Source: Notospermus geniculatus (taxonomy: Eukaryota; Nemertea; Pilidiophora; Heteronemertea; Lineidae). Taken from it: 64,000 bases of DNA. Shown in pieces: positions 53,225-63,065 of the stretch; position 1 is the stretch's first letter, and every line of letters starts with the position of its first letter. The stretch covers positions 151,817 through 215,816 of the forward strand of contig NMRB01000122.1 in the NCBI GenBank assembly GCA_002633025.1, read 5' to 3'. The notes beneath the pieces are model-generated. The model was not told where the DNA came from, did not search any database, and worked only from the letters and a program-made list of their open reading frames with translations. Position numbers and translations under genes: made by a program.

Positions 53225-53550
53225 AGGCTCATGCCCGCCTACTGGAGATAGTATTGGAGTCCGTTGAAGCTGAATGGCAGAGCCTCTAGCACTGTTCCTG
53301 AGATGCAGTCTGGCCATATGATCCTTGAGCCAATAGGTCACTTGAAGGAATGTTCTTGGGGAAAATAGGTGGAAGCAGAGCAAGTTTTCAATCCTGGAAA
53401 ACTACTGTCTTCATAAATTTAGGGCTTGCAGATATTTTGGACAATCTTCAATTATTGCCGCGGTCCTGGTGGCAACTTGTTACAGAAATTGTCCAACTGA
53501 CAAAATAGAATTTCTTGTATACCAAGCCAAAAAAAAATTAAAAAACGTCC
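53225..53550. other. No gene or repeat recognised
   Basis: Single-copy DNA. Confidence 0.4.
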
Positions 53551-54160
53551 GAGTTTGGGTTTAGGTTCTCATCCAACTTTACACTTCAACCCCAGTCTGT
53601 CCTGAAACCCGGTAGAACTCGCATGAGCTGCGCATTCAGCACTACCATGAGGAGCGGCGTGGTGTAGTGGTTAGCGAGACGGACTTCTGATCAGAAGGTC
53701 CCGGGTTCGATTCCCAGTCCTGACCAAGAAAAAAAACACGCTCGCTTGTGACCTTGAGCAAGTCACTTTGCCTCACTTGCTTCACCCCACCCAGGTGTAA
53801 AAGGGGTACCTGGCTGGTAGTGATGGTCTATGTGAATGTTAGTCCATGAGCGCTAAAATCAGCTGCCGGGACTGTAATACTCCCCGGGGAGTGGAGAAAG
53901 TTAATTGGAATGAACAGACCTATAGCTGGGGGTAATAATGTAAAGCGCATTGAGAAGGTCAACTGGAAATGCGCTATATAAGAGCTAACATTATTATTTA
54001 CAATCTGAGCATTTCCGACTGGTACCCATTTATACACCTGGGTGCAGGCCAGTGAGGCAAAGAGACTTTTGCCTAATTTCTCACGCCCAATGGGATTTCA
54101 ACCCGGGACTCTCTGACTGCTAGTTGGAGACCTGAACCACTATACCACCATGGCTCCCCC
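53551..54160 (-). mobile_element. SINE-C copy split by another SINE
   Basis: 3' part 53551-53646 (GAGTTTGGGTTTAGG to GCATTCAGCACTAC) and 5' part 53999-54160 (CAATCTGAGCATTTCC, CATTTATACACCTGGG, GGGATTTCAACCCGGGAC, CACTATACCACCATGG). The join corresponds to GCGCTACAATCTGAGC in 24880-24897. Confidence 0.88.
53650..53998 (+). mobile_element. Second SINE with the SINE-C-type body, full length
   Basis: Head GGAGCGGCGTGGTGTAGTGG (A box) and GGTCCCGGGTTCGATTCCC (B box) around the palindrome CTTCTGATCAGAAG. Body CTTGAGCAAGTCACTTTGCC, CACCCAGGTGTAAAAGGGG, shared with SINE-C. Its 3' end differs: TACTCCCCGGGGAGTGG, TAATAATGTAAAGCGCATTG, ATGCGCTATATAAG, ending in ATTATTATT, a LINE-type tail. Nested in SINE-C. 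Confidence 0.88.
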
Positions 54161-54734
54161 ATAATGGATGGAAAGCAGTTCAGAAAATCTTCAGAGTTAG
54201 CTATTGATTTTGAAATAAAAGTAATTTAAAAATAAAGAAGACCTTTCAACAAATTTTTCTCACGATGCACTATGCTTTAATAAAAACCAATTTCTCAGAC
54301 ACACAAGCTATTTGAAGCTGATTTACCAGAACTCACAGAAATTGGTCATACATTACCCCGTCATATTTTCTCGTGCAAACCCATCCTGACTACATATCAC
54401 TTTATTAAGCTCAACTCCTTCGTTGCAACTTTACAATGTCTAATCTAGTTTAATGTCATAGAGCGTTCTATGAAATCGCTCTTCTGAGAGTCACAAAATT
54501 TAACGTAGAGTCGACTCGTCAGATTCCTCATGTAAAATGGATGACAGAAATGGAACATTCATATTCCGTGTCTTCGTTGCATGACTTGGAGATACCCCAC
54601 GTCGGTGATAAAGAGTATTTGAAGATTTGTCAGATTATGTGACAAGATTAAGACATAAACTTCAGCATGTGTCTGTTGTGCATTTTGGATGAACCTTGTT
54701 CACCAATCTTTGATTTGATATGCCTACATGTGCT
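54161..54734. other. No gene or repeat recognised
   Basis: AT-rich single-copy DNA. Confidence 0.4.
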
Positions 54735-55290
54735 AGGGCTGAAGGGGTGAATGTCGTTCACTCTGAATCCTAACCCCTAGCCCCTATCCCACAACCCTTG
54801 ATACCTGCCCTCCTACCCTGACCCCTATAGAGCCTACTCCTAATCCTAGCCCCAACTCCAGATCCCTGACCCTTAGAGCCAGCCGTTACCCTAGATACTG
54901 GGTTCCGTCGGATTAGACACCATTTACACCTTTTACCCAAGTGAGGAACATGAGTAGCTTGAGATGGCGTCTTCCACACATACGAGGGCCATATGGGATT
55001 AATCATCCCTGGCTCTTCTGTCCGTCGCATGGGACAGGCCGTGGTGCCTTGTATCTTGTTCCTTTGCAAGGGCAGGTAGGCCTAAAGCTGAAGGGGTGAA
55101 TGTCGTCCACTCTGAATCCTAACCCCTGGCCCCTATCCCACAACCCTTGATACCTGGCCTCCTACTCCTGACCCCTAATGCCTACACCTAATCCTAACCC
55201 CTAACCCCTAACCCTTACCGGCCACCGGTACCCTAGATAATGGGTACCCTGTTGCATAGGATTAGACAACATTTACACCTTTTACCCTAC
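54735..55290. repeat. C-rich minisatellite (CCTAACCCC) in two duplicated halves
   Basis: AAGGGGTGAATGTCGT, CACTCTGAATCCTAACCCC, CCCTATCCCACAACCCTTG and ATACCTGSCCTCCTA occur at 54739 and again at 55087, each ending GGATTAGACA and TTTACACCTTTTACCC. CTAACCCCTAACCCCTAACC at 55196 resembles telomere repeat but with four C; it is not (TTAGGG)n. A SINE-T fragment lies between the halves. Confidence 0.85.
54938..55077 (+). mobile_element. Rearranged SINE-T fragment
   Basis: GTGAGGAACATGAGTAGCTT to CACACATACGAGGGCC, then directly CATATGGGATTAATCATCCC to CCTTTGCAAGGGCAGG. The 3' body precedes the 5' body, so this is a head-to-tail junction, as expected from a tandem SINE or a template switch. Confidence 0.75.
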
Positions 55291-55302
55291 TACGATGGTG
55301 CT

Positions 55303-55545
55303 GAAAATAGCAAGCGGCAGGTCGCGGGTTTGAATCCAGCCCGGGCGATATGGGATTAATCATCCTTGGCTCTTCACGTCCATCACATGGGACAGTAAGC
55401 CGTGGTGCCTTGTGCCCTTGCAAGGGCAAGTAAAAGACCCCATCCAAGTGAGGAACATGAGTAGCTTGAGATGGCCTCTTCTGTTCTTACCAGGGCCAAT
55501 GATGCTTTGGCTTCGGCCCTGATGGAAAGTCAAATACATCTACAA
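55303..55545 (+). mobile_element. SINE-T copy, A box missing
   Basis: Begins AATAGCAAGCGGCAGG, with B box GGGTTTGAATCC, complete body and tail CGGCCCTGATGG plus AAATACATC. The first 40 bases of the head are absent. Confidence 0.88.
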
Positions 55546-56010
55546 ACAAACAATTGTCAGAGATGAATACAAGGCCTAGATGAGAGGCTGGACGATTGCT
55601 TCATCAGGTCTGAAGGACACAGAAGAGATTGTCAAACCACTGGCAGCAGTCAAAGTCCTGGCTACAGATCACGTGAAAGCAGCTGCAATGATGAGTTACA
55701 ATGTCCGAAGCAATTTCCTCTCCGATGTCCGCCTCGTCTCCGTTGTCTTCGCCATCACTGGCTGAGATTCCTCATTAATATTCTGATCACCTTTACGGGA
55801 TGACGAGACATCAAGGTCTAATTGTCACCGTTTTGATTAATTACTAGACCAAAGAAAAACGAGACCTCCTTGGTAATTGTCAGCTGTGGTTGGTTCAGTT
55901 TGATTGTTATTCCCCACAGGGTGCGGAAATTGTTGTGGTTTATCGTAAATCTCTGGTATGATAGGACTGGACAGTGTCTGTGGTCCTGACTTTTCAGCCC
56001 ATTGGAAGAG
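55546..56010. other. No gene or repeat recognised
   Basis: A 61-codon plus frame (55580-55765) has no recognised domain. Confidence 0.4.
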
Positions 56011-56625
56011 TCCTGATGGCCTAGTGGTTATCATGTCCGTACTGGTGGTTGTCATGTCTGCTTAGCAAGCAGCAGGTCCAGGGTTCAAATCCAGCCTGGG
56101 GCATATGTGATCGCTCTCTGGCAAAACCAGACGCTTGTCGCTCAGAAGTTGAGCCTAAAGCTGCATTTAGCTGAAACGCGGAATGCGGTATAGGCCCGCG
56201 GAATCCCGGCGGAAGCGATTTGTTGTATGCGAAATGCATTAACTTTCCGCTTACCGCGTTCCGCAATCCGCATACCGCGTGCAGCTAAATCCAGCTTTAA
56301 GAAACAAAGATGACACCAGCAGAGAATGGAAGAAATAGATTCTGTCAGATTTCATAACAGACGGACAATATTGAAACTGACAAACATTTGGTCTCAACCT
56401 GCCAAGCTAAGAGTGACAAGCGTCTGGTTTTGCCAGAGCGGCTCACAGGGATTAATCATTCCTGGCTCTTCAGGTCCATCGCATGGGACAGTAAGCTTGT
56501 TTCTTTGCAAGGGCAAGTAAAAGACCCCATCCAAGTGAGGGACACGAGTAGCTTGAGATGGCCTCTTCCGTACTCACCAGAGCCAATAATGCTGTGGCTT
56601 CAGCCCTGATTGAAAAGTCTAAATA
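56011..56625 (+). mobile_element. SINE-T copy split by a nested inverted-repeat element
   Basis: Head 56011-56107 with part of the A box doubled (GTGGTTATCATGTCC then GGTGGTTGTCATGTCTGC), B box GGGTTCAAATCC. It resumes GGATTAATCATTCCTGGC at 56449 and ends CAGCCCTGATTG. The body lacks the GTGCCTTGTACC part. Confidence 0.88.
56108..56448. mobile_element. Inverted-repeat element with an inner palindrome, inside SINE-T
   Basis: About 341 bp. Outer arms: CTCTGGCAAAACCAGACGC plus TTGTC on the left (56114-56139), matched by the reverse complement at 56411-56436. Inner palindrome 56153-56301: TAAAGCTGCATTTAGCTG against TAAAGCTGGATTTAGCTG, with GCGGAATGCGG words. Interrupts the SINE between CATATG and GGATTAATC. 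Two elements may be nested here. Confidence 0.85.
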
Positions 56626-57734
56626 CAACAAGCCTGGTGGCGTTAAGGTTCACGTAGTGAAGTTAGTGTCGAAAAAAATATCGCAATTGAGGGATACTGG
56701 GGGAGCATTTTAGAAATTCTGAACTTTCACCCGACATGGCCCTAAGGATAGTTCATTGGTTTGCCACCAGAGAAGTTATGGCACTACACGTAGAATCCAG
56801 GCAGTGCTATCCAGGAGGCGATTACCTACACTCGACGACCGGTAGCCTGCTTTGTTCACCCACGTGGTGAAGATCGACTCATTATTCAGAGGGGAGGCAG
56901 GCAAGGCGTGTTGATTTCTAACTAGGCCTTTCATGAAGAGTTATCTACATTAATAATTCATACCTTCTCTCAAAAAGCGGTTAGTTTATTGTAACCTTTC
57001 TCCCACAAAATGTATCATTTTACGCAAACAGCAAATTCGTTTGTGATGTTGATTTACCTAACAATCCTGAAACCCCTACGCTTTCCAATATAGGCTCGTC
57101 CTACCTGTGTTATTCTGCCATGTATTGGATATCGCGAATGCACTGGGCATTAAACGCAATTTTTAGGTCAACTAACGAATATTATGGCCCCAGAAGAAAT
57201 CCGAAGCAGCAAATGTATATCTACTTTTGACTTATTAAGGTTATTCACTAAAAGTTCATCTTTATCGAAGGTTATCCGATTTTATTAGCTTCCAATCTTC
57301 AGCCTCACAATGAAAGTTTCCTGCGTGAGTGCGAAGCCCTGGTTATGGTAATGTGAATAACCGCGCGATCGAAGAGTGAATCGGGCAAAACCGGTATGAA
57401 AATAATGGTCACTACGTGAACCAACAATTTTTTGGCCCATAAACTTAGCTGGATGCTACATTGTTTCATAAACATCTAAGTTCCTTTTTCGAAGAAATCT
57501 CGCTGACCCAGAAGAACATTCCCCCTGTGTTCAAGTCATCGTTAGAAGACAAATGCTCTCTGATGACTGTCAGGAAATGTGTAATTACAGGTGATTTGGT
57601 CGATTGTGTTACATGCAATTGACTCTGGCGAGATCAATGAGATATAAATCAGGCTTGATGCTGACTCAATGGTGCGGAGGCTGCTTTTTGTGTGTCTTCC
57701 GCGATGGTTTTCTGGTGTTTGGCTGATATACCTT
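56626..57734. other. No gene or repeat recognised
   Basis: Single-copy DNA; no frame over 60 codons worth naming. Confidence 0.4.
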
Positions 57735-57805
57735 GGAGAGAGTGAGGGTGCAGTGGTAGAATGTCAGACTTGTATCCAAGAGGACTCAGGTTCGATTCTT
57801 CTCAC
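57735..57805 (+). repeat. tRNA-like sequence
   Basis: GGGTGCAGTGGTAGAATGTC (A-box-like), CTTGTATCC and GGTTCGATTCTTCTCAC (B-box-like); the outer GTGAG and CTCAC can pair. The anticodon and T stems are poor, so a decayed tRNA or SINE head is more likely than a working gene. Confidence 0.35.
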
Positions 57806-57865
57806 AGTTGTGACATTTGTGCCCTCTGGCAGTCTTAGCATGATCAAGTAAAGTCCTGGACCGTT

Positions 57866-58124
57866 CTTAATGTCCGAGTGGTTATCATGTCAGCTTAGCA
57901 AGCGGCAGGTCCAGCAGGTCCGAATACATCCTGGGCCAAATGGGATATCGCCCTTCTCTTCACGTCCATCACGTCCATTACATGGGACAATAAAGCCACT
58001 GCCGTACCTTGTACCTTCACAAGGACAAGTATGACCCCATCCGAGTGAGGAAAAGGAGTAACTTGAGACGACCTCTTCCATACTTACCAGGACCAATAAC
58101 CCTTTGACTTCTTCGGCCCTGATG
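57866..58124 (+). mobile_element. SINE-T copy with small duplications
   Basis: Head TGTCCGAGTGGTTATC; the B box is altered by a repeat of GGTCCAGCA (GGTCCGAATACATCC). CACGTCCATCACGTCCATTA is a second local duplication. Tail CGGCCCTGATG is cut by the next element. Confidence 0.82.
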
Positions 58125-58335
58125 CAGGGGCGTAGCTAGCTTGTATGGCGTCGGGGGGCAAAATTGATCGAGTCTGAAGGGTGAAGCTGGAGGGCCCCCA
58201 GAAAAAAATTGAAAATGTACATCTTCTCATATGGATTTTCCCCACATCTGACACCACAATAACTTGGCTCGAAGAGAGGAAATGACATTTTAGAGCAAAA
58301 ATTTGTTTTGTCCCTTTTTGCTTGGGGGGGGGGGG
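58125..58335 (+). mobile_element. GGATCC-related element, one end visible
   Basis: Starts CAGGGGCGTAGCTAGC, has the AGAAAAAAATTGAAAATG and TATGGATTTTCCC segments corresponding to 14490-14520, and a G-run at 58323-58334. The GGATCC core itself is missing and no right terminal repeat is seen. It sits exactly at the 3' end of a SINE-T. Confidence 0.55.
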
Positions 58336-58412
58336 ATTAAGGGCAAGTAAAAGACCCCATGCAAGTGAGGAACTTGGCCTCTTCCATACTCACTAGGGCC
58401 AATAATATGGCG
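58336..58412 (+). mobile_element. SINE-T 3' fragment
   Basis: TTAAGGGCAAGTAAAAGACC to GGGCCAATAATATGG, with the GAGTAGCTTGAG part deleted. Confidence 0.75.
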
Positions 58413-59098
58413 TGCTATGCAGGTCCAGCAACCTGCAGTTTGTACAAACTGTTTTGTTGATCTTTAACAGCACCAGGAAGAGGTACCAGCTAGTACCGGT
58501 ACAAAGATCTGCTGGTGTAGATGTGGTAGTTCCAGACTTTCATTGTCTGACGAAGGTGACATAATCTTTCTGCGTGGGCGTCGAGGATCCTTGAAAATGT
58601 AACAAAGAAGAAGAGGAAGAAATATCATGTGACGAGATCGCTTCTTGAAAATGTCAGACTTGGAAAAAAGTCTGATGTCTCGGAGTTACAATCCCGAAAC
58701 TTTCAGTTCGCTTAGCAGAGCTTACATTAAAAATATCGATGTTGATGCATTAGCTGTCTTTCAGACACCCATTTGTGATCAACTGAAGGCATTTTGCTCT
58801 TAGCAATGTGTTAGTGAACCGGAGGAAAAACGTTCAGATGTAATGGTAATGGTGACTCTGATTACAGGAACCAACGAATGTGGGATGGAGACACATCTCT
58901 TTTGAAATCGACACCTTTCTTTTCTGCATTACTGAAAAGAGTTTCATTGAAAGTGAAAAGTAACAAAGTCAAGGTGTTCATTCATTGTGCCTCAGGGTGA
59001 AGACGTTTTAAAGATGGTATCTTTGAGGTTGAGTGTCATATAATCCAGTGACTTTGTGTGGGTGATTGTGATGAAAGATGGGTCTTTGTCTGATATGG
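58413..59098. other. No gene or repeat recognised
   Basis: Single-copy DNA. Confidence 0.4.
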
Positions 59099-59412
59099 TA
59101 AAGCCAGACGCACACCAGGCAATATCACAAGTGATCTACTCACCGCTGATCTTCTCGCCAGCCACCGCAGACAAAGTGATATCAGTTTTGGTATTGTTTG
59201 TTATTGGGCGATCACCGCTGGCGAGAAGATTATGTGCATTGCTGTCCAGCACAAACTGGGGTCAAAGCTGATTTTGCTCGCCGGGGATCAGGGCCCATGT
59301 TCATGAAACCTTGCAAGCTTAGTTGGTTGCTAGTGGTGTACATTCGCCTGTACAAACTGGGTAATTTAGTAAGTATACTAGGCCTGATATCGCCTGGTGT
59401 GCTGCTGGCTTA
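59099..59412. repeat. CACACCAGGC-family MITE, complete copy
   Basis: 314 bp. Left TAAAGCCAGACGCACACC and right, in reverse complement, TTAAGCCAGCAGCACACC, both followed by AGGC(A/G)ATATCA. Interior GATCTTCTCGCCAGC and GCTGGCGAGAAGAT form an inner inverted pair. Flanks are compatible with a TA target. Confidence 0.8.
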
Positions 59413-59493
59413 ATACTGCCAGAACCAAAAAAAAACTCAGAACAGACAGGTGCTGGTGGTCAGTTATGGTAAAGCAAGCACTTTAAGCCTGCT

Positions 59494-59566
59494 GCACACT
59501 GGAGCTATCTGCTGAGCAAAAAGTCTTTCGAGACCGTTTGCTCAGCAGATAGCTTGCGTGTGCGTG
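59494..59566. repeat. Short perfect hairpin
   Basis: AGCTATCTGCTGAGCAAA and TTTGCTCAGCAGATAGCT around GTCTTTCGAGACCG; arms extend to CACAC/GTGTG. 73 bases. Could be a minimal MITE. Confidence 0.75.
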
Positions 59567-59621
59567 TATTTTTGGTGAGTTTTCTGCCTCAGGGTCAGAC
59601 CACACCAAGAGGGGACAGCCT

Positions 59622-59834
59622 TAATGGGGAGCGCCAATTGGTCATGTGATGACTAATGATAGAGCAGACGAGACACCTAGCGTTGACCTATGCCCATTGT
59701 TCGAGGGATGCGGTTCACCAAGCACGGCCAATCACACCTTGATTCGTCATGAATAAAAGGTGGCATTGGTGTACTATCAGTTCAAAACCACGCGTATATT
59801 CTCGCGTGGTCTGCGTGATCGGGGTTCCCTATTA
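59622..59834. repeat. TAATGGGGAG MITE, copy 2
   Basis: 213 bp; ends TAATGGGGAGCGCC and, in reverse complement, TAATAGGGAACCCC. Here the match of the two ends is clearer than in copy 1, and TA lies at both borders. Confidence 0.85.
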
Positions 59835-60632
59835 GGGAAGGGAGTAACTGTTGAAGAAAGAGTGTGTCTGCATCTTTCACCCAGTGCAGTTCACATCAAC
59901 ACTAGATCCAAGCATAAAATGATCATAAAAACAGGGTTGAACTCAATAACATTATTAAAACATTCACTACAATGTTGATATTCAATCTAATTGAAAATGA
60001 AGCTTCACATCCTACCGAGTTCCATGAATGACTTTATTTTCCTCCAAACACAATGGAGGCTGACACACTAGACTGTAACGATGGTGAGGAGAATGACGTC
60101 TGATGTGAGAATATTACTTCTGGGAGTAACGGCATGCCTAGTATGGCATGCCGAGTATGATGAGAGATGTCACATTTTGATGAATAATTCCTACATTCTC
60201 AAGAGATATGATCTCCAGATAAGAATAACATGTTATGTTCTGATGATGTTGATTTGAAACCACGAGAAATAATCTAATCATTCTCGTATTGGCTGTTTCC
60301 AAGTCGGTGATCAGGCCAATAGACGATTCTCGAGTTTGCAGATGTACGCATTTCCTCAGAAATCTCAAGCAGAACCTCGATCTGAAACCGGCTGATGTGA
60401 CGCCATCCGGTTTTAACTCGAAGGCATGGCATGAAGATGGTCTCAATGAGATTTTTCTATGTGTGTTGCCAGCTTTATGATGGGGCTTCAGGCCCAAGCT
60501 CCTTGGCTTCTTTAATCTACAACGCCCACACAACTCACAAGTAGAACAAGCGAGGTCTCGAGTACTGGACTCTACTCTGTGGCCAATATTGGGTTATAAC
60601 GTGTTGCACAGTAGGAAACCAACGAACTTATC
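59835..60632. other. No gene supported
   Basis: A minus-strand frame of 131 codons (60138-60533) has no recognisable domain. CATGCCTAGTATGGCATG near 60133 is a small palindrome. Confidence 0.4.
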
Positions 60633-61274
60633 CTCTCCAGGGGGATCTACGATTTCGGAAATGAGGGGCACACTGTGCTAGAAACATTGAAATCTGCCGT
60701 GAATTTCAATGATTTGCTCCAAAGGGACTGTTACTTTCGTCAGTTGAGGAATCTGAGTTGTGATCCTTGAGAAAATGGAGAAAGCTATGAAGCTGCAAAT
60801 TGCAGGGATTATTTTGTACAGCACAACAAATAATCCTTGCAATTTGCAAGTGATAATATTAGTAAGAAGTCAATCTCCAGAATTCACGAATTTTCGACCC
60901 CAACCGGGGTCTTTTTCAAGTGGAACTTTACAATCTGAAACTCTAGAAAGGACCTAGAAACTCTGAATCCTTTCTAGAGTTTCAGATTGTAAAGTTCCAC
61001 TTGAAAAAGACCCCGGTTGGGGTCGAAAATTCGTGAATTCTGGAGATTGACTTCTTGCTTATTATCATTTTGTGTGTCAATTTTGTGCTATTCTGTATCT
61101 TGCAATTTGCAAGTGCATAGCTTTTCCCGTTTTCCCAAGGATCACAACTGAGATTCCTCAAGTGACGAAAATGAACAGCCCCTTTCAGAATTTCATGGTT
61201 GATTTTGGAGATTTGTTGACCTAAGGCGGGCGTGCGCCAGGTGTCCCCCCCCCCTTGAAACCGTGCCTGCTCTC
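60633..61274 (-). mobile_element. GGATCC-family element carrying a nested palindrome
   Basis: Element 60638-61269 in reverse orientation: CAGGGGGATCTACGATTTCG at the left and CTTGAAACCGTGCCTG at the right. Exact 5-bp duplication CTCTC at 60633-60637 and 61270-61274. The core GCTAGAAACATTGAAATCTG, CAATGATTTGCTCCAAA is interrupted at 60723/61183 by the element below. Confidence 0.88.
60724..61182. mobile_element. 459-bp palindromic element without target duplication
   Basis: Outer arms GGGACTGTTACTTTCGTC, TGAGGAATCTGAG, TGTGATCCTTGAG against the reverse complement of the right side (GGGGCTGTTCATTTTCGTC and so on), about 115 bases each. Inner arms 60852-60955 and 60964-61060 are almost perfect, with TTTCGACCCCAACCGGGG and CTCTAGAAAGGA. 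The host repeat reads CTCCAAATTTCAGAA when empty (compare 17615-17625 reversed); here CTCCAAA / TTTCAGAA, so nothing is duplicated or lost. Confidence 0.87.
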
Positions 61275-61680
61275 ACAGAAAGTTCCAGCCTTTCTGCAAA
61301 TTTGTCTCTGACTGGCAATCATTCAGACAACCTCAAAAGTAGATGCTGATGTTTCAGTTCACCACCATGACATCCCAAACAAAACCACCATCAAAACACT
61401 TAATTATTCCTTCCTTTGTTTTGGAGGCAAACACTTCTCCTCTCCCACGCAAATACGCTCAAGTTCTCCAAATGACGCTTCAACATTAACTCAACGTTCA
61501 CTGAATCAGTCTGGCGAAGCAGGAGAAATCATCGAAAAGGATCAATCAATGTGACATTGCTATAATGGAAATGATAGATCAAATATCACTGGAGGAATTT
61601 GCCTCTCGATAGTGCAAATATTGAATCATCAATTTTGCTAAGTCCCTATATTACAGAGCAAGATTTGGTGTAGACTCTTC
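61275..61680. other. No gene or repeat recognised
   Basis: Single-copy DNA. Confidence 0.4.
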
Positions 61681-62345
61681 ATGATTGCTGATCTAGCTGT
61701 TAGATTTGGCGGCCATTCTCGTCAACATCATTTTCGGTGTCGATCTACAGTTGTAGTTGCTGATCTACAGCTGTTAGATTCAATGAGCATCTCATCAGCA
61801 TCATCCTGCTTGTAGTTGTTGACCTTCTGCTGTTAGTTGCTGATCTACAGCTGTTAGATTTGAAGGCCATCTCTTCAGATCATTGTAGTTATCAGTTTGC
61901 AGTTGTTAGTTGCTGATCTACAGCTGTTAGATTTGAAGACATTTCATCAGCATCATCATAGCTGTCGATTTGTGGTTGTCGCTTGCTGATTTACAGCTGT
62001 TAGATTCAAAGACCATCTCTTCAGCATTATCGGACTATCGATCTGCAGTTGTCACTTGCTGATCTATAGCTGTTGGACTTCACTTCATTCTATAGTTGCT
62101 GTCCAGATCAACAGCTGTAGAATTAGATTAGGATCTGTCTTGATCAGCAGGATTTGAGATGCTGATCTCCAGTTGTTGGGTAAAGAACAGCCCCATCAGC
62201 ATGATCTGCAGCTGTTAGGTTGTGAATAAGATTAGCACAGGAGTCCCTGCTGCTGATGCAGCTAGGATTAAGGGCTGACGATCTGTTTGTTGTGAGGCAC
62301 TGATCTCCAGTTTGGGATTGACGTGAAGTCCTACGATTCAAATCA
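61681..62345. repeat. Minisatellite (GCTGATCTACAGCTGTTAG)
   Basis: About seven diverged units, 60-90 bases apart, with TTGCTGATCTACAGCTGTTA, GATTTGAAGRCCATCTC, TTCAGCATCATC and GATCTGCAGTTGT. The word CAGCTGTTAG is the most constant. Minus-strand frames across it are fortuitous. Confidence 0.85.
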
Positions 62346-62704
62346 AGTTTTGCCATCAAATGACCTTCAAATTTCAATGACCAATGATAATCCTTGTATA
62401 AATATATGCGTCTGATTAGGCCGGTCATCTCAGCTGACACTTAAGCATACAGGGTTAGCGGGAATCGATGTTAGCGATCAATGCATCTGTTTACGGGTGG
62501 CCACTGTCACCTTGTTAGGGTAAAATGGCAGCCATTTTCTGTAATTCTGTGTCATTAGTCTTTTCAGTATGCATGATCAATATCTTTTCCCGACGCCAGT
62601 TCAGCCTCTTGGTCTGAATAGTGTGTTTATGACCCTTTGTGAGGTGTCAATGAAAATTAATTGAAGCATGGTTAGGAGGATAGTGAAGGAGTAAAATTTT
62701 AAAC
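62346..62704. other. No gene or repeat recognised
   Basis: Single-copy DNA. Confidence 0.4.
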
Positions 62705-63065
62705 GAAATTTGGCAGTAGTGACTTAAGGTGCCAACAGGTCGACATTGCGTCTTGAAGCAACTCGACGGATCCGTTGCAGATAAAAAACCACCACGAGCA
62801 GGTCGACATTTCAGCGATTAAGAGGAACTTGCAGCAACTGGCAGTTACCTCGAACAGCAGGCGCAGGTCGATGGATCTGAGTTGAACTGAAGACAAGTTG
62901 CCGAAAAGTAGAACATGGGCATCTCGAAGCAACTCGCAGCAACTAGCGGATCCGGCAGTTGCTCAGAGACGCAAGCACGCTCAGGTCGACAAAATTGGTA
63001 ACTGATCAGTCGCTCTGAGTTGCTTCCATCACTGGAAAGCTAGTTGCCGCGAGTTGCTTCAAGAT
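62705..63065. repeat. Irregular repeat of CAGGTCGAC and GCAACTCG
   Basis: CAGGTCGAC or AGGTCGATGG occurs four times and GAAGCAACTCG / GCAGCAACT six or more times in both orientations, with GGATCCGGCAGTTGC and GGATCCGTTGCAG echoes. No fixed period; perhaps a decayed inverted-repeat element. Confidence 0.6.

Noticed and set aside
55190-55225. Interstitial telomere repeat
   Set aside because: The unit is CCTAACCCC with extra C and irregular, part of a larger duplicated minisatellite; not (TTAGGG)n.
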